Shown one piece after another: positions 16,775-25,421 of a stretch of 34,067 nucleotides of DNA. Location of the stretch: assembly GCF_025370785.1 (NCBI RefSeq), contig NZ_JAMXFA010000058.1, positions 1-34,067 on the forward strand, read 5' to 3'. The stretch's first letter is position 1. Each line of letters starts with the position of its first letter. Under the pieces are notes generated by a model, which searched no databases, had not been told where the DNA came from, and worked only from the letters and a program-made list of their open reading frames with translations. Both the position numbers and the translations under genes were made by a program. The stretch comes from Laspinema olomoucense D3b (GTDB taxonomy: Bacteria; Cyanobacteriota; Cyanobacteriia; Cyanobacteriales; Laspinemataceae).

Positions 16775-18856
16775 TTACGCGGAGAGGATATATTGAGAGT
16801 CGATCGCCGCAATTTTACCGGCATTGACTAAGGCTTGATAAATCATCACCGCGACTTCGGCGCGGGTGGCATCGCGAGTGGGTTCGAGTTTGTCGGGGCT
16901 CGGATAGCTGACAATTAATTCCTTCAGGAGGGCAGTTGCCACTTCCTCCTTAGCATAGTCGGGAATGGTGGTGCGATCGCTAAATTTCGTTAAGCTCTCT
17001 AAAGTCCCACCGGATAACCCGAGTCCATTGACCAGAGAAACAATCACCTGGGCGCGCTGGACATTTTCAGCAGGCTTGAAGGTGTTATCTGGGAAGCCGG
17101 AGATAAATCCGCTCTTATAGGCGGTTTGGACCGCGACGTAGCCCCAGAAATCTTCAGCAACATCTTTAAAAGTGGCTGCATCCCGTTTAACTGGGGGATT
17201 TAAGGCTTTCGTGACTAAGGCGGCATACTGGGCCCGGGTCATTTTGTCATTGGGCTTGAAGGTGCCGTCAGGATAGCCCCCGACTGCCCCGGCGTTGTAT
17301 AAGCCGAGAATAAACGGTGCGGCCCAGTGACCAGCAATATCGCTCAAAGGCTGGGCTTTGACATTGGCGGCTACGATGTGAGAGGAAGGAATCGCGGTAG
17401 CGAGTCCTTTGACAACTAAGCCTTGGTAAATAATAGCCGCGACTTCAGCCCGGGTGATTTCCCGCATCGGATTGAGTTCTTTGACGTTGGGATAATTCAC
17501 CACCATCCCTTTTTCGGTGGCGATCGCCACGGCATTGGTCGCATAGCTGGGGATTTGAGCGCGATCGGTGTAATATCCGAGGGTCGCTGCATCACCGTTA
17601 CTGAGTTTCAAACCACTGGCTAAAGAAACCAGCGCCTGTACCCGAGTCAAATTGTCATTGGGGCGGAAAGTCACATCAGGGAACCCGGCAATAAAGCCCA
17701 TGCGGTTGGCTTTGACGATCGCATCTTTGCCCCAGAAATCACTGGCGACATCGGTAAAGTTCGTGGTGGTACTACTCAAGGTTTCATTAAACGCTTTCGC
17801 CACGATCGCCGCATATTGAGCGCGAGTCAGCTTCTCTTCTGGCTTATATGTGCCATCGGGGAACCCAGCAATTAAGCCTTTTCCGACCATTGCGGTGATA
17901 AAAGGTGCTGCCCAATGACCGGCAATATCTTTTAAGCTGGTAGGTTTCTCCGGCTCGGGATCAGAACCCGGGCCCTCGGGAACGGGAACACTGCTGACGA
18001 CAAAATCGATATCACCTTTGACCGTCGTCGCACTCAGGGTATTGCCGATACTGAGGATTTTCTGGGTACTGGCATTTTGGACGTCATACTGCCCGTTCGT
18101 TTTAATCGTGTTACCGGCAGGATCTGCGCTTGTCCCTAGGTCCACTTTGGCGTTATTGGTAACGGTGATGCCGTCTTGCTCGTTCTTTTCGATGATATTG
18201 TTGCGAAGAACGGGAGCAGCCTCACCATTAATGACTATCCCAGTGCGATTTTCCAGAATCTGGTTATCTTTCAGCAACGGCGCTGACTGATAGCCGATGG
18301 TTAAGCCAAAGCCAGTTTTTTGAAACAGGTTGCCTCGCACTTCCCCTTTGGCATTGTCAACGAATGACATTCCGTTGCCCGTATTCTCGGCGAAGACGTT
18401 GGTGATGATGGTGGGTTTAGCAATACCGCTGGCGAAGACGCCTTCGCGACTGGACTTAGATAAGGTGCTATTGGCGAGGGTGGCGGAGACGCCGTGGATC
18501 CACACCCCGACCCCAGAAGTCCCGGGGTTCGTGACCGTAACGCCGCGCACTTGTGCCCCTTCCTCCAGATACATAGTGATGTTCTGGCTGGGCCAATTGC
18601 CCATCGTCTTTGTACCACCCCCTTGGATGATGATGGTTTTCCCTTTAGTGGCTTCATCACCAACAATGGTCACTCCAGCTTTGACAACGAGGGGGAATTT
18701 TTCCCCTGATGTTGCGGTATAGGAGCCGTTGGCTAACTTGATTGTGGTGCCGGAGGTGGATTTAACCAAGGCTGCGGCAAGGGTTTTCAAAGGAGCCAGT
18801 TGGCTACCGGCAGCAGAATCGTTTCCATTGATGGGATCGACGTAAAATGTAGCCAT
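16775..18856 (-). CDS. Beta-helix (DUF1565) surface protein with six SLH domains
   Basis: A 693-residue protein. Residues about 3-270 form a DUF1565/right-handed parallel beta-helix. A short Pro/Glu linker (about 290-305) leads to six S-layer homology domains starting at about 307, 367, 427, 504, 562 and 624. They form two successive triplets, each opening with DIAGHWAAPFI. SLH triplets anchor proteins to the cell wall or, in cyanobacteria, to the outer envelope. I chose the ATG at 18856 because family members begin MATFYVDP...; the frame extends to 19012, but that extension has no signal peptide. No secretion signal is visible with either start, which is odd for a surface protein. The second triplet looks like a copy of the first. 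The gene converges on the GH5 gene. Confidence 0.88.
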   Translation of the reverse strand: MATFYVDPINGNDSAAGSQLAPLKTLAAALVKSTSGTTIKLANGSYTATSGEKFPLVVKAGVTIVGDEATKGKTIIIQGGGTKTMGNWPSQNITMYLEEGAQVRGVTVTNPGTSGVGVWIHGVSATLANSTLSKSSREGVFASGIAKPTIITNVFAENTGNGMSFVDNAKGEVRGNLFQKTGFGLTIGYQSAPLLKDNQILENRTGIVINGEAAPVLRNNIIEKNEQDGITVTNNAKVDLGTSADPAGNTIKTNGQYDVQNASTQKILSIGNTLSATTVKGDIDFVVSSVPVPEGPGSDPEPEKPTSLKDIAGHWAAPFITAMVGKGLIAGFPDGTYKPEEKLTRAQYAAIVAKAFNETLSSTTTNFTDVASDFWGKDAIVKANRMGFIAGFPDVTFRPNDNLTRVQALVSLASGLKLSNGDAATLGYYTDRAQIPSYATNAVAIATEKGMVVNYPNVKELNPMREITRAEVAAIIYQGLVVKGLATAIPSSHIVAANVKAQPLSDIAGHWAAPFILGLYNAGAVGGYPDGTFKPNDKMTRAQYAALVTKALNPPVKRDAATFKDVAEDFWGYVAVQTAYKSGFISGFPDNTFKPAENVQRAQVIVSLVNGLGLSGGTLESLTKFSDRTTIPDYAKEEVATALLKELIVSYPSPDKLEPTRDATRAEVAVMIYQALVNAGKIAAIDSQYILSA

Positions 18857-19012
18857 AATTGATGAGAATTCCTGAGTATTTGCTGGTAAAAACCGGGTCA
18901 CACCAAGGGAAATGGGGGCGGTTTCCTGGGCATTAGATAGGGTTTGGATAGAGCACCCAGCGGTTGGTAATTGCACCGATCGCCGGAAAGGGTGGTAGGT
19001 GATGAAGCCCAA

Positions 19013-19438
19013 GCCCGTTACATCGTCCTTGGTCGTCCGATTATGTTTACACTGTACGAAGCGCTTTCTGGAGGATAGGGAGAATGACGGTCACAAGTGG
19101 AATTGGCACAACGGTTGTTTTCGCCCCGTGCAAGGGTTAATCGGCTTTTTGGGTGAGGGGGTATGACACTCTCCTGATTGTCCCTTGTAACAAGCTATTC
19201 TATAGGGTGACTTTCGGCACTTTGGCCCCCCGGTCTGTGACGAATTCACCCCACTGCAATGGGTTTCAACCCAGGGGAAATCTGCGGACGGTCTTCTTAA
19301 AGCGGATTAAAACCCCGAGGAATTGGCGATGAGGGCCATAAGTATCGGTTCTTCCCTTGGAGGTGGGGGTCTTACCGAGGGGGAATATCTTGTCTATTAT
19401 TAATCATTGGTTAGAAAAAACGCGCACAATATCCGTTC
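19013..19438. other. Divergent intergenic region, SLH protein/ABC exporter
   Basis: A stretch of 426 bases (582 from the chosen SLH start at 18856) lies between divergent transcription units. I see only a small hairpin, GGGTT-TC-AACCC at 19261-19272, and an AT-rich TATTATTAAT stretch near 19396 that could serve as a -10 region for the exporter operon. No ORF or RNA gene is apparent. Confidence 0.4.
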
Positions 19439-20545
19439 ATGATTGAAGTTGAGCATCTGAGCAAAATTTATGGCTCGACACCAGCCATTCAGGATGTCAC
19501 CTTTACGGTGGAGCCTGGGGAAATTTTAGGATTTCTCGGTCCTAATGGTGCAGGCAAAACCACGACGATGCGGATTTTGGCGGGGTATTTACCAGCCAAT
19601 AGCGGCACCGCCAAGGTGGCAGGTTATGAGGTCCATGAAGATTCGATGGCAGTGCGGCAACGGATTGGCTATCTGCCAGAGACGCCTCCTTTATATCCCG
19701 ATATGACGGTGGAGGGATTTTTGCATTTTGTGGCGCGACTGAAGCAGGTGCGCCCGGGCGATCGCCCAGAACGGGTAAACTGGGCGCTCAAGCGCTGCAA
19801 TCTGGAAGAAAAGCGCTCGGTTCTAATTCGCAAGCTCTCCAAGGGGTTTCGGCAACGGGTGGGGATTGCTCAGGCGATCGTCCATGACCCCCCGGTGATT
19901 ATTTTGGATGAACCGACGGTGGGTTTGGATCCGCGCCAAATCATTGAGGTGCGGAATCTGATTAAAAGTTTGGCGGGAGACCATACGATTATTTTGTCTA
20001 CCCATATTTTGCCGGAAGTCAGCATGACTTGTAGCCGCGTGGCGATTATTAATCGGGGTCAAGTGGTGGCAACGGGTTCCCCCGAGGAGTTGATGGTGCA
20101 ACTCACGGGGGGGGCTTCCTATGAATTGGAAGGGGAGATGGCAGAACCTCTGGCTGAGGTTGAAGAGGGGGATCATTTTCTCAAAACCCTCGAAGAATTG
20201 CCCGCAGTGCGATCGGCTGAATGGGTTTCGGATCAGAAGTTGCCCCCCTCTCGGCGCAAGATTCGGGCGATCGCTGAACCCGGGATGGAACCCGGTCCCG
20301 AGATTATTACTAAGTTGGTGACGAGGGGATTCCGGGTGCATGAGATGCGACGCACCCAAGCTAGTCTGGAAGATCTATTTTTGCAACTGACTACCGAGGA
20401 AATTATTGCTGAGTCAGATGTGGAGTCGGATTTGGTGCTTTCCGGTGGATCTGTGCCGGAGGACACTGCTCAAGAGGCGATCGCAGATGCTGAGGTGATT
20501 GAAGAAGCAGAAACCGAACAAGAAAAAGAAGGAGAGGAAAACTAA
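19439..20545 (+). CDS. ABC transporter ATPase, GldA/ABC-2 type
   Basis: A 368-residue ABC ATP-binding subunit. Walker A is GPNGAGKT at 34-41, the signature LSKGFRQR at 133-140, Walker B VIILDEP at 153-159, and the switch His189 in LSTH. The ATPase domain ends near 220. A C-terminal extension of about 150 residues includes a family-typical regulatory part and a very acidic tail (about 330-368). Its stop codon is directly followed by the ATG of the permease, so the two are translationally coupled. With the next three genes it matches the GldA-GldF-GldG type arrangement, an ABC-2 exporter whose cargo is unknown in cyanobacteria. Confidence 0.94.
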   Translation: MIEVEHLSKIYGSTPAIQDVTFTVEPGEILGFLGPNGAGKTTTMRILAGYLPANSGTAKVAGYEVHEDSMAVRQRIGYLPETPPLYPDMTVEGFLHFVARLKQVRPGDRPERVNWALKRCNLEEKRSVLIRKLSKGFRQRVGIAQAIVHDPPVIILDEPTVGLDPRQIIEVRNLIKSLAGDHTIILSTHILPEVSMTCSRVAIINRGQVVATGSPEELMVQLTGGASYELEGEMAEPLAEVEEGDHFLKTLEELPAVRSAEWVSDQKLPPSRRKIRAIAEPGMEPGPEIITKLVTRGFRVHEMRRTQASLEDLFLQLTTEEIIAESDVESDLVLSGGSVPEDTAQEAIADAEVIEEAETEQEKEGEEN

Positions 20546-21358
20546 ATGGGAACGATTGTTGCCAATATTGTGGCGATTTATCGCAAGGAGCTCCAGAGTT
20601 ATTTCATCTCCCCTTTAGCCTATTTAATTGCCGGTTTTTTTTGGTTCATTTCTGGCTTGTTTTTTGTGGCTATGTTGCTCGGCGATGAGGGTTTGATTCA
20701 ACAAGTGGCGATGATGGATGCCCAAGGACAACAGATGGGAATTCCGATTCCCCCCTTCGATGTTCCTTACGAATTCTTACAACAATTTTTGCAAACCATT
20801 GGTTCCCTCTCTTTATTCATCCTACCGATGTTGTCGATGGGACTGTATGCGGAAGAACGCAAGCGCGGAACCTTGGAATTGTTAGCAACTTCTCCGATCA
20901 CGAACTGGGCGGTAGCGACAGGGAAACTCCTGGGCGTCGTGACGTTTTATATCACGATGATTCTGCCGTTAATGGTCCTGCAAATCATCGCCCTGAATGC
21001 AGCTAACCCACCGATGCCGCTGGCAGTTCCCCTGCTGGCCCATTTTGGCTTAATTTTGTTAGCTACTACGGTTCTTTCCCTGGGAATGTTTATTTCCTCG
21101 TTGACCGATAGTACAATTTTAGCGGCTATCCTCACCTTTGTGCTGGTGCTGTTTCTCTGGGCGATCGATGTGGTTGCTCAAGCCATTGGCGGACCTGTCG
21201 GCACGGTTTTAGAGCATTTATCGATTCTCAAACATTACACCAACTTGATTCGCGGCACTTTGGATACGAGTAGTATCATTCTATTAGGCAGTTATGTGGT
21301 TTTGGGAATTTTTCTCACGGCTCAGTCTATTGATGCTTTGCGCTTCCAACGGAGTTAA
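20546..21358 (+). CDS. ABC-2 type permease, GldF-like
   Basis: A 270-residue integral membrane protein with about six hydrophobic helices, the first near 18-40, then near 90-105, 130-150, 160-185, 190-215 and 240-262. The segment MGLYAEERKRGTLELLATSP (about 100-120) is characteristic of ABC-2 permeases that pair with GldA-type ATPases. It starts immediately after the ATPase stop codon, with a GAGAGGAAAA ribosome-binding tract inside the end of that gene. It should form the membrane channel of the exporter. Confidence 0.92.
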   Translation: MGTIVANIVAIYRKELQSYFISPLAYLIAGFFWFISGLFFVAMLLGDEGLIQQVAMMDAQGQQMGIPIPPFDVPYEFLQQFLQTIGSLSLFILPMLSMGLYAEERKRGTLELLATSPITNWAVATGKLLGVVTFYITMILPLMVLQIIALNAANPPMPLAVPLLAHFGLILLATTVLSLGMFISSLTDSTILAAILTFVLVLFLWAIDVVAQAIGGPVGTVLEHLSILKHYTNLIRGTLDTSSIILLGSYVVLGIFLTAQSIDALRFQRS

Positions 21359-21524
21359 CCTCTCTAATTTCAACCCTTAGAATTGCTGGATTACTTCCGG
21401 GTATTCTCTGAAACTTTTAAGGGGAAAGAGGGAAGTTAGAACTGCAATAATTGACTCGCTCTTTCTCAAAGAATAATGATAAAAAACTCCTGCCCACACA
21501 CCCGTTAATTGCTTTTCCCTAACC

Positions 21525-23318
21525 ATGAAAACCATTGAAAAAAAGCCCCGAGGCTTGACCAAGTATTTCAAATATGCAGTCTATTTGGGACTGTTTCTGA
21601 CGATTGGCGGTGCTATTCCCGGATTTCTGACGGGATGGCAACCTGTGACTACTGGACTGGTGATTGCAGGTGTCACGGTCCTAGTTTTATGGCTGTTGTG
21701 GATGCTGACTAATGCTGAAGGTGGATGGAATCCGCGATCGGCACAAGCGGGGACTAATGCCTTCGTGGCAACGGCATCGGTTCTGGTGATTTTAGGGCTA
21801 ATTAATTTTCTAGGGGTTCGCTATACAGAACGCTTTGATTTAACGGAAAATCAGCGCTTTACCTTGGCTCCACAAAGCCAACAATTGGTGCGAAATCTGC
21901 CTCAACCTGTTAAAGTTTGGGTTTTCGCGGGGGAACCTGAACGCGGGGATCTGGAATTACTGGAAAATTATCGCAGCCAAGCGCCCGATCTGTTTGATTT
22001 CCAATATGTGGATCCTTCAAAGCAACCCACGGTGGCGCGGCAATTTGGGGTTCAAAGTTTTGGTGAGGTTTATCTGACATCGGAGGATGGCACCAGGCAG
22101 CAATTTGTGCAGACGGTGAGTTCTGCTTCGTCCCTCTCGGAAGCTCGGCTAACGAGTAGTTTAGAGCAGTTTACGAGCGATCGCGTTTACAAGGTATATT
22201 TGCTCCAAGGTCATGGAGAACGTTCTTTAGAAGCGGGAAGAGGTGCTATCTCTCAAGCGGTTGCCAGCTTGAAGGACAAAAATTTTTTGGTAGAACCCCT
22301 CAACTTGGCGCGATTGCCTCGGGTCCCCCCCGATGCCGCAGTGGTGGTGATTGCCGGACCCAGACAACCGTTATTTCCCCAGGAAGTTCAAGCTTTACGA
22401 ACCTATCTGCAACAAGGTGGGAGCCTATTTGTGGCGATCGATCCGGATACCAATACCGGACTGGATCCGCTGTTGAAGGAGTGGGGAATCCAACTGGATA
22501 AAACGATTGCGATCGATAGTTCCGGTAGTGGTGGACTGGTCGGATTAGGCCCTGCGGCCCCTTTAATTACGAATTATGGAGATCATCCCATTGTCCGCGA
22601 CTTTCAAGGGGGTTATTCGTTCTATCCCTTAGCGCGTCCCCTGCTGCTGAGTGATGTGGAGGGGGTCAAGAGTACGCCTCTGCTGCTGACTGGGGAGCAA
22701 AGTTGGGCGGAGTCCACTCCAGAAAATCCGGACTTGAAGTTCGATCCTCAAGGCGATCGCCCCGGACCCCTCCCCTTGGGAGTTGCTAAGACAAGAGCGA
22801 TCGCCACGGACACTCCAACTCCAGAAACAGCAACTCCAGAACCAACAACTCCAGAACCAACAACTCCAGAAGCAGAAACGGACGAAGCAACGAGTCCAGA
22901 AGCAGAAACGGACGAAACAGCAACTCCAGAAACAGCAACTCCAGAAACAGCAACTCCAGAAACAGCAACTCCAGAAACAGCAACTCCAGAAGCAGCAACT
23001 CCAGAAACAACAACTCCAGAAACAGCAACTCCAGAAACAACGGCGGAAAGGGAAGCTCGACTTGTTGTGATTGGTAACTCAGAATTTGCGATTGATGGGA
23101 ACTTTCAATTGCAACTAAATGGAGATGTTTTCCTCAATTCTGTAAGCTGGTTAAGCAAACAAAATGAGCAAACCTTATCCATTCGGCCTAAAACTGTTCT
23201 GAATCGCCGGATCTCGATGACTCCGCAAGAAGCTCAACAGTTAGCTTGGGCTGCTGTGGGATTTTTACCCTTATTTGGATTGCTGACTGCGGCCATTTTC
23301 TGGTGGAAACGACGTTAG
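21525..23318 (+). CDS. GldG-like ABC auxiliary protein with Thr/Glu repeats
   Basis: A 597-residue membrane protein. Three hydrophobic segments (about 15-37, 39-60, 75-95) precede an extracytoplasmic domain of the ABC_transp_aux/GldG type (about 105-400), with RFTLAPQSQQLVRNLPQPVKV near its start. Residues about 427-505 are a low-complexity stretch of ATPET/TTPE units. The domain then resumes (VVIGNSEFA, about 513) and ends in a transmembrane helix (about 572-592) with a basic tail. It follows the permease after 166 nt on the same strand. The family accompanies GldA/GldF-like exporters, but its molecular role is not settled. The repeat sits inside the domain rather than at an end. Confidence 0.9.
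   Translation: MKTIEKKPRGLTKYFKYAVYLGLFLTIGGAIPGFLTGWQPVTTGLVIAGVTVLVLWLLWMLTNAEGGWNPRSAQAGTNAFVATASVLVILGLINFLGVRYTERFDLTENQRFTLAPQSQQLVRNLPQPVKVWVFAGEPERGDLELLENYRSQAPDLFDFQYVDPSKQPTVARQFGVQSFGEVYLTSEDGTRQQFVQTVSSASSLSEARLTSSLEQFTSDRVYKVYLLQGHGERSLEAGRGAISQAVASLKDKNFLVEPLNLARLPRVPPDAAVVVIAGPRQPLFPQEVQALRTYLQQGGSLFVAIDPDTNTGLDPLLKEWGIQLDKTIAIDSSGSGGLVGLGPAAPLITNYGDHPIVRDFQGGYSFYPLARPLLLSDVEGVKSTPLLLTGEQSWAESTPENPDLKFDPQGDRPGPLPLGVAKTRAIATDTPTPETATPEPTTPEPTTPEAETDEATSPEAETDETATPETATPETATPETATPETATPEAATPETTTPETATPETTAEREARLVVIGNSEFAIDGNFQLQLNGDVFLNSVSWLSKQNEQTLSIRPKTVLNRRISMTPQEAQQLAWAAVGFLPLFGLLTAAIFWWKRR
22811..23040 (+). repeat. 15-bp tandem repeats in the GldG-like gene
   Basis: Units of about 15 bp of the form GAAACAGCAACTCCA encode E-T-A-T-P over and over. 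The central block (about 22915-22990) is almost perfect and the flanking units vary. The array keeps all frames free of stops over long stretches, which creates spurious ORFs in the other frames. Length variation by slippage is expected. Confidence 0.9.
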
Positions 23319-23343
23319 ATCGAAAGAGCGAACGACAAAAAAG

Positions 23344-24201
23344 ATGAAATTTCAACGGTCTACTTTACTGCTGTTATTCCTGGCGGTCAGCTTCACAGGT
23401 GCGGTTTACTTTTATGAGGTGAATGTCGTGCCATCCCAGGAAGCGGCCCAGGAAAGTCAGAAGCAAATTTTTACCTTTCAAGAAGACCAGGTAAAATCTT
23501 TTGTGCTGACGACTGAGGAAAGAATATTACGCTTTCAACGGGGGGCGATCGCAGAAACTAGAGAACCGGGTGAACCCCTTTGGATTATGGAAGTCATCGA
23601 AAATACACCAGATCCGGTAGAAACCCTTTCTCCTCAAACACCAGGAACCACAGAAACAACAGAAACAACAGAAACAACAGAAACAGCAGAAACAACAGAA
23701 ACAACAGAAACAACAGAAACAACAGAAACACCGGAATCGGCTCCGGCGACCCCTTCGATTCCCGCAACCTATCCTGCTAATGAAGCGTATGTTGCCTTTT
23801 TGTTGAATGAATTAGTTAGAGGAAAAAGCGAGCGCGTTCTGAGCGCCACCCCCCAACAAATTAGAGATTATGGGTTAGAAAAACCCCAGGCAACCATTGA
23901 CATTACCCTCAGAACCGGAGAAACTTATCAACTGGTTGTGGGTAATCGTGACTTTACCGGCAGCAATCTTTACGCTCAAGTCGATCCCCGCCGAGGTACT
24001 CTCACTGCTCAACCTGTTTTATTACTCTCAACTAACTTAGAAAATGCAGTCGATCGCCCCCTAGAAGAATGGATTCAAACTCCCCAAGAAAGTATCGAAC
24101 AAAATCGGACCGTTCCTGAACCTTTACCCCAAGAAGGAGAGAATCAGCAACCACCCCTCCCCGACCCTTCCCAGCAACCAGCACCAATAGCTCCCCAATA
24201 A
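23344..24201 (+). CDS. DUF4340 protein of the exporter operon, Thr/Glu repeats
   Basis: A 285-residue protein with an N-terminal membrane anchor (about 6-26) and an extracytoplasmic DUF4340 domain that typically follows GldG-like genes. The domain is split by an insert of ETT/ETA units (about 100-128). After it the family-like part continues (NELVRGKSERVLSA..., DYGLEKPQATIDITL) and the end is Pro/Gln-rich. It begins 25 nt after the GldG-like stop, so it is the fourth gene of the operon. Its role is unknown; co-occurrence suggests an envelope partner of the exporter. Confidence 0.85.
   Translation: MKFQRSTLLLLFLAVSFTGAVYFYEVNVVPSQEAAQESQKQIFTFQEDQVKSFVLTTEERILRFQRGAIAETREPGEPLWIMEVIENTPDPVETLSPQTPGTTETTETTETTETAETTETTETTETTETPESAPATPSIPATYPANEAYVAFLLNELVRGKSERVLSATPQQIRDYGLEKPQATIDITLRTGETYQLVVGNRDFTGSNLYAQVDPRRGTLTAQPVLLLSTNLENAVDRPLEEWIQTPQESIEQNRTVPEPLPQEGENQQPPLPDPSQQPAPIAPQ
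23648..23733 (+). repeat. 9-bp tandem repeats in the DUF4340 gene
   Basis: About nine units of ACAGAAACA encode Thr-Glu-Thr. One unit is changed to give an Ala. It mirrors in composition, but not in unit length, the 15-bp array of the preceding gene. Confidence 0.88.
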
Positions 24202-24209
24202 AAATACCA

Positions 24210-24337
24210 CCACCTCCGGTCCCCTCTTGTCCCCTCCCCTGATTCTTGGGGAGGGTTAGGGTGGGGTCCCTCCGCCACCTCCGGTCCCCTCTTGTCCCCT
24301 CCCCAAGAATCAGGGGAGGGTTAGGGTGGGGTCCCTC
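24210..24337. repeat. Two 63-bp direct repeats with inverted hairpin loop
   Basis: Copy 1 (24210-24272) and copy 2 (24275-24337) are separated by 2 nt and match base for base, except for the 8-nt loop of an internal hairpin. In both copies CCCTCCCC pairs with GGGGAGGG. The loop is TGATTCTT (24240-24247) in copy 1 and AAGAATCA (24305-24312) in copy 2, exact reverse complements. The element lies downstream of the exporter operon and upstream of purU. The hairpins lack a T-run. The sequence resembles dispersed cyanobacterial repeats with GGGTTAGGGTGGGG. Confidence 0.9.
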
Positions 24338-24395
24338 AACTGATAATGCGTCAATCCTGTGTCACGTTACCCGGATATTCAGAGTGTATTAACTA

Positions 24396-25253
24396 ATGAC
24401 CAGTCCAACTGCAACCTTACTTGTTTCTTGTCCCGATCGCCGAGGATTAGTGGCGACGATCGCCAATTTTATCTATTCCCATAACGGCAATATTATTCAT
24501 GCTGATCATCATACAGATTTTGCGGCAGGGTTATTTTTGACTCGGATCGAGTGGCAACTGGATGGGTTTGATATACCCCGGGAGGCGATCGCCTCTACCT
24601 TTAAAGAAACCATTGCTGACCCCCTGGATGCCAATTGGCAACTGCATTTTTCCGACACCATCCCTCGCCTCTCGATTTGGGTGAGTCGGCAAGATCATTG
24701 CTTACTCGATTTACTCTGGCGGCAGAAGGCGAAGGAATTTCATTCATCCATTCCTTTAATTATCAGCAACCATCCGGACCTCGAAGAGATTGCTCAACAG
24801 TTTGGAGCCGACTTCTATTGTCTCCCGATTACCAAAGATAACAAAATTAGTCAAGAAGCGAAGCAATTAGAATTACTTAACCAGTATAACATTGACGTGG
24901 TAGTTTTGGCTAAATATATGCAGGTTTTAAGCGGGGATTTTGTCCAAAAATTTCCGACGGTGATTAATATTCATCACTCATTTTTACCTGCTTTTGCGGG
25001 AGCAAAACCTTATCATCAAGCCTATAAACGGGGGGTAAAAATTATTGGCGCTACGGCACATTATGTCACAGCCGACCTTGATGCAGGGCCAATTATTGAG
25101 CAAGATGTGGTCCGGGTCAGCCATCGAGATGAGGTGACTGATTTGATTAGAAAAGGCAAGGATTTAGAACGGATGGTGTTAGCTAGGGCGGTCCGTCTGC
25201 ATTTGCAAAATCGAGTCCTCGTCTATGGCGATCGCACCGTTGTCTTTGGATAA
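24396..25253 (+). CDS. purU: Formyltetrahydrofolate deformylase
   Basis: A 285-residue enzyme that hydrolyses 10-formyltetrahydrofolate to formate and tetrahydrofolate, balancing one-carbon pools for purine synthesis. An N-terminal ACT domain (about 5-80) begins LLVSCPDRRGLVATIANFI. The formyltransferase-fold domain (about 90-285) holds the catalytic triad: Asn191 and His193 in VINIHHSFLPAF, and Asp229 in DLDAGPIIEQD. Length is typical. The gene is probably monocistronic, preceded by the double repeat and followed by a convergent gene. Confidence 0.96.
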   Translation: MTSPTATLLVSCPDRRGLVATIANFIYSHNGNIIHADHHTDFAAGLFLTRIEWQLDGFDIPREAIASTFKETIADPLDANWQLHFSDTIPRLSIWVSRQDHCLLDLLWRQKAKEFHSSIPLIISNHPDLEEIAQQFGADFYCLPITKDNKISQEAKQLELLNQYNIDVVVLAKYMQVLSGDFVQKFPTVINIHHSFLPAFAGAKPYHQAYKRGVKIIGATAHYVTADLDAGPIIEQDVVRVSHRDEVTDLIRKGKDLERMVLARAVRLHLQNRVLVYGDRTVVFG

Positions 25254-25278
25254 ACCGAGGCGGTGGATAAAACACAGA

Positions 25279-25347
25279 TTAGAAACCGGGTTTCTAAACA
25301 AAAGTTTTGGCAACTTGCCACAAATTAAGGAAAGTACCCCGGTTTCT
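25279..25347. repeat. 69-bp inverted-repeat element, copy 1
   Basis: AGAAACCGGG (25281-25290) is matched by CCCGGTTTCT at 25338-25347, with a 47-nt interior. It starts TTAGAAACCGGGTTTCT, identical over 17 bases to the start of the element at 27528-27594. It lies between the convergent purU and DUF2809 genes. It is non-coding and probably a dispersed repeat of this genome. Confidence 0.65.
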
Positions 25348-25421
25348 GGTCCTGGAATTTACGAGTGAACCGAAAGTTTTATGCGGCTCAAGCCTGATTG
25401 AAAATTGTTCCTTTTACGGGG

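Noticed and set aside
18857-19012. 52-residue N-terminal extension of the SLH protein
   Set aside because: The extension has no signal peptide or family resemblance, and the family start MATFYVDP lies at the internal ATG.
22783-23070. Long Gln/Lys/Leu-rich frames on both strands inside the GldG-like gene
   Set aside because: They arise only because the 15-bp repeat lacks stops in several frames. They have no start context and an extremely biased composition.
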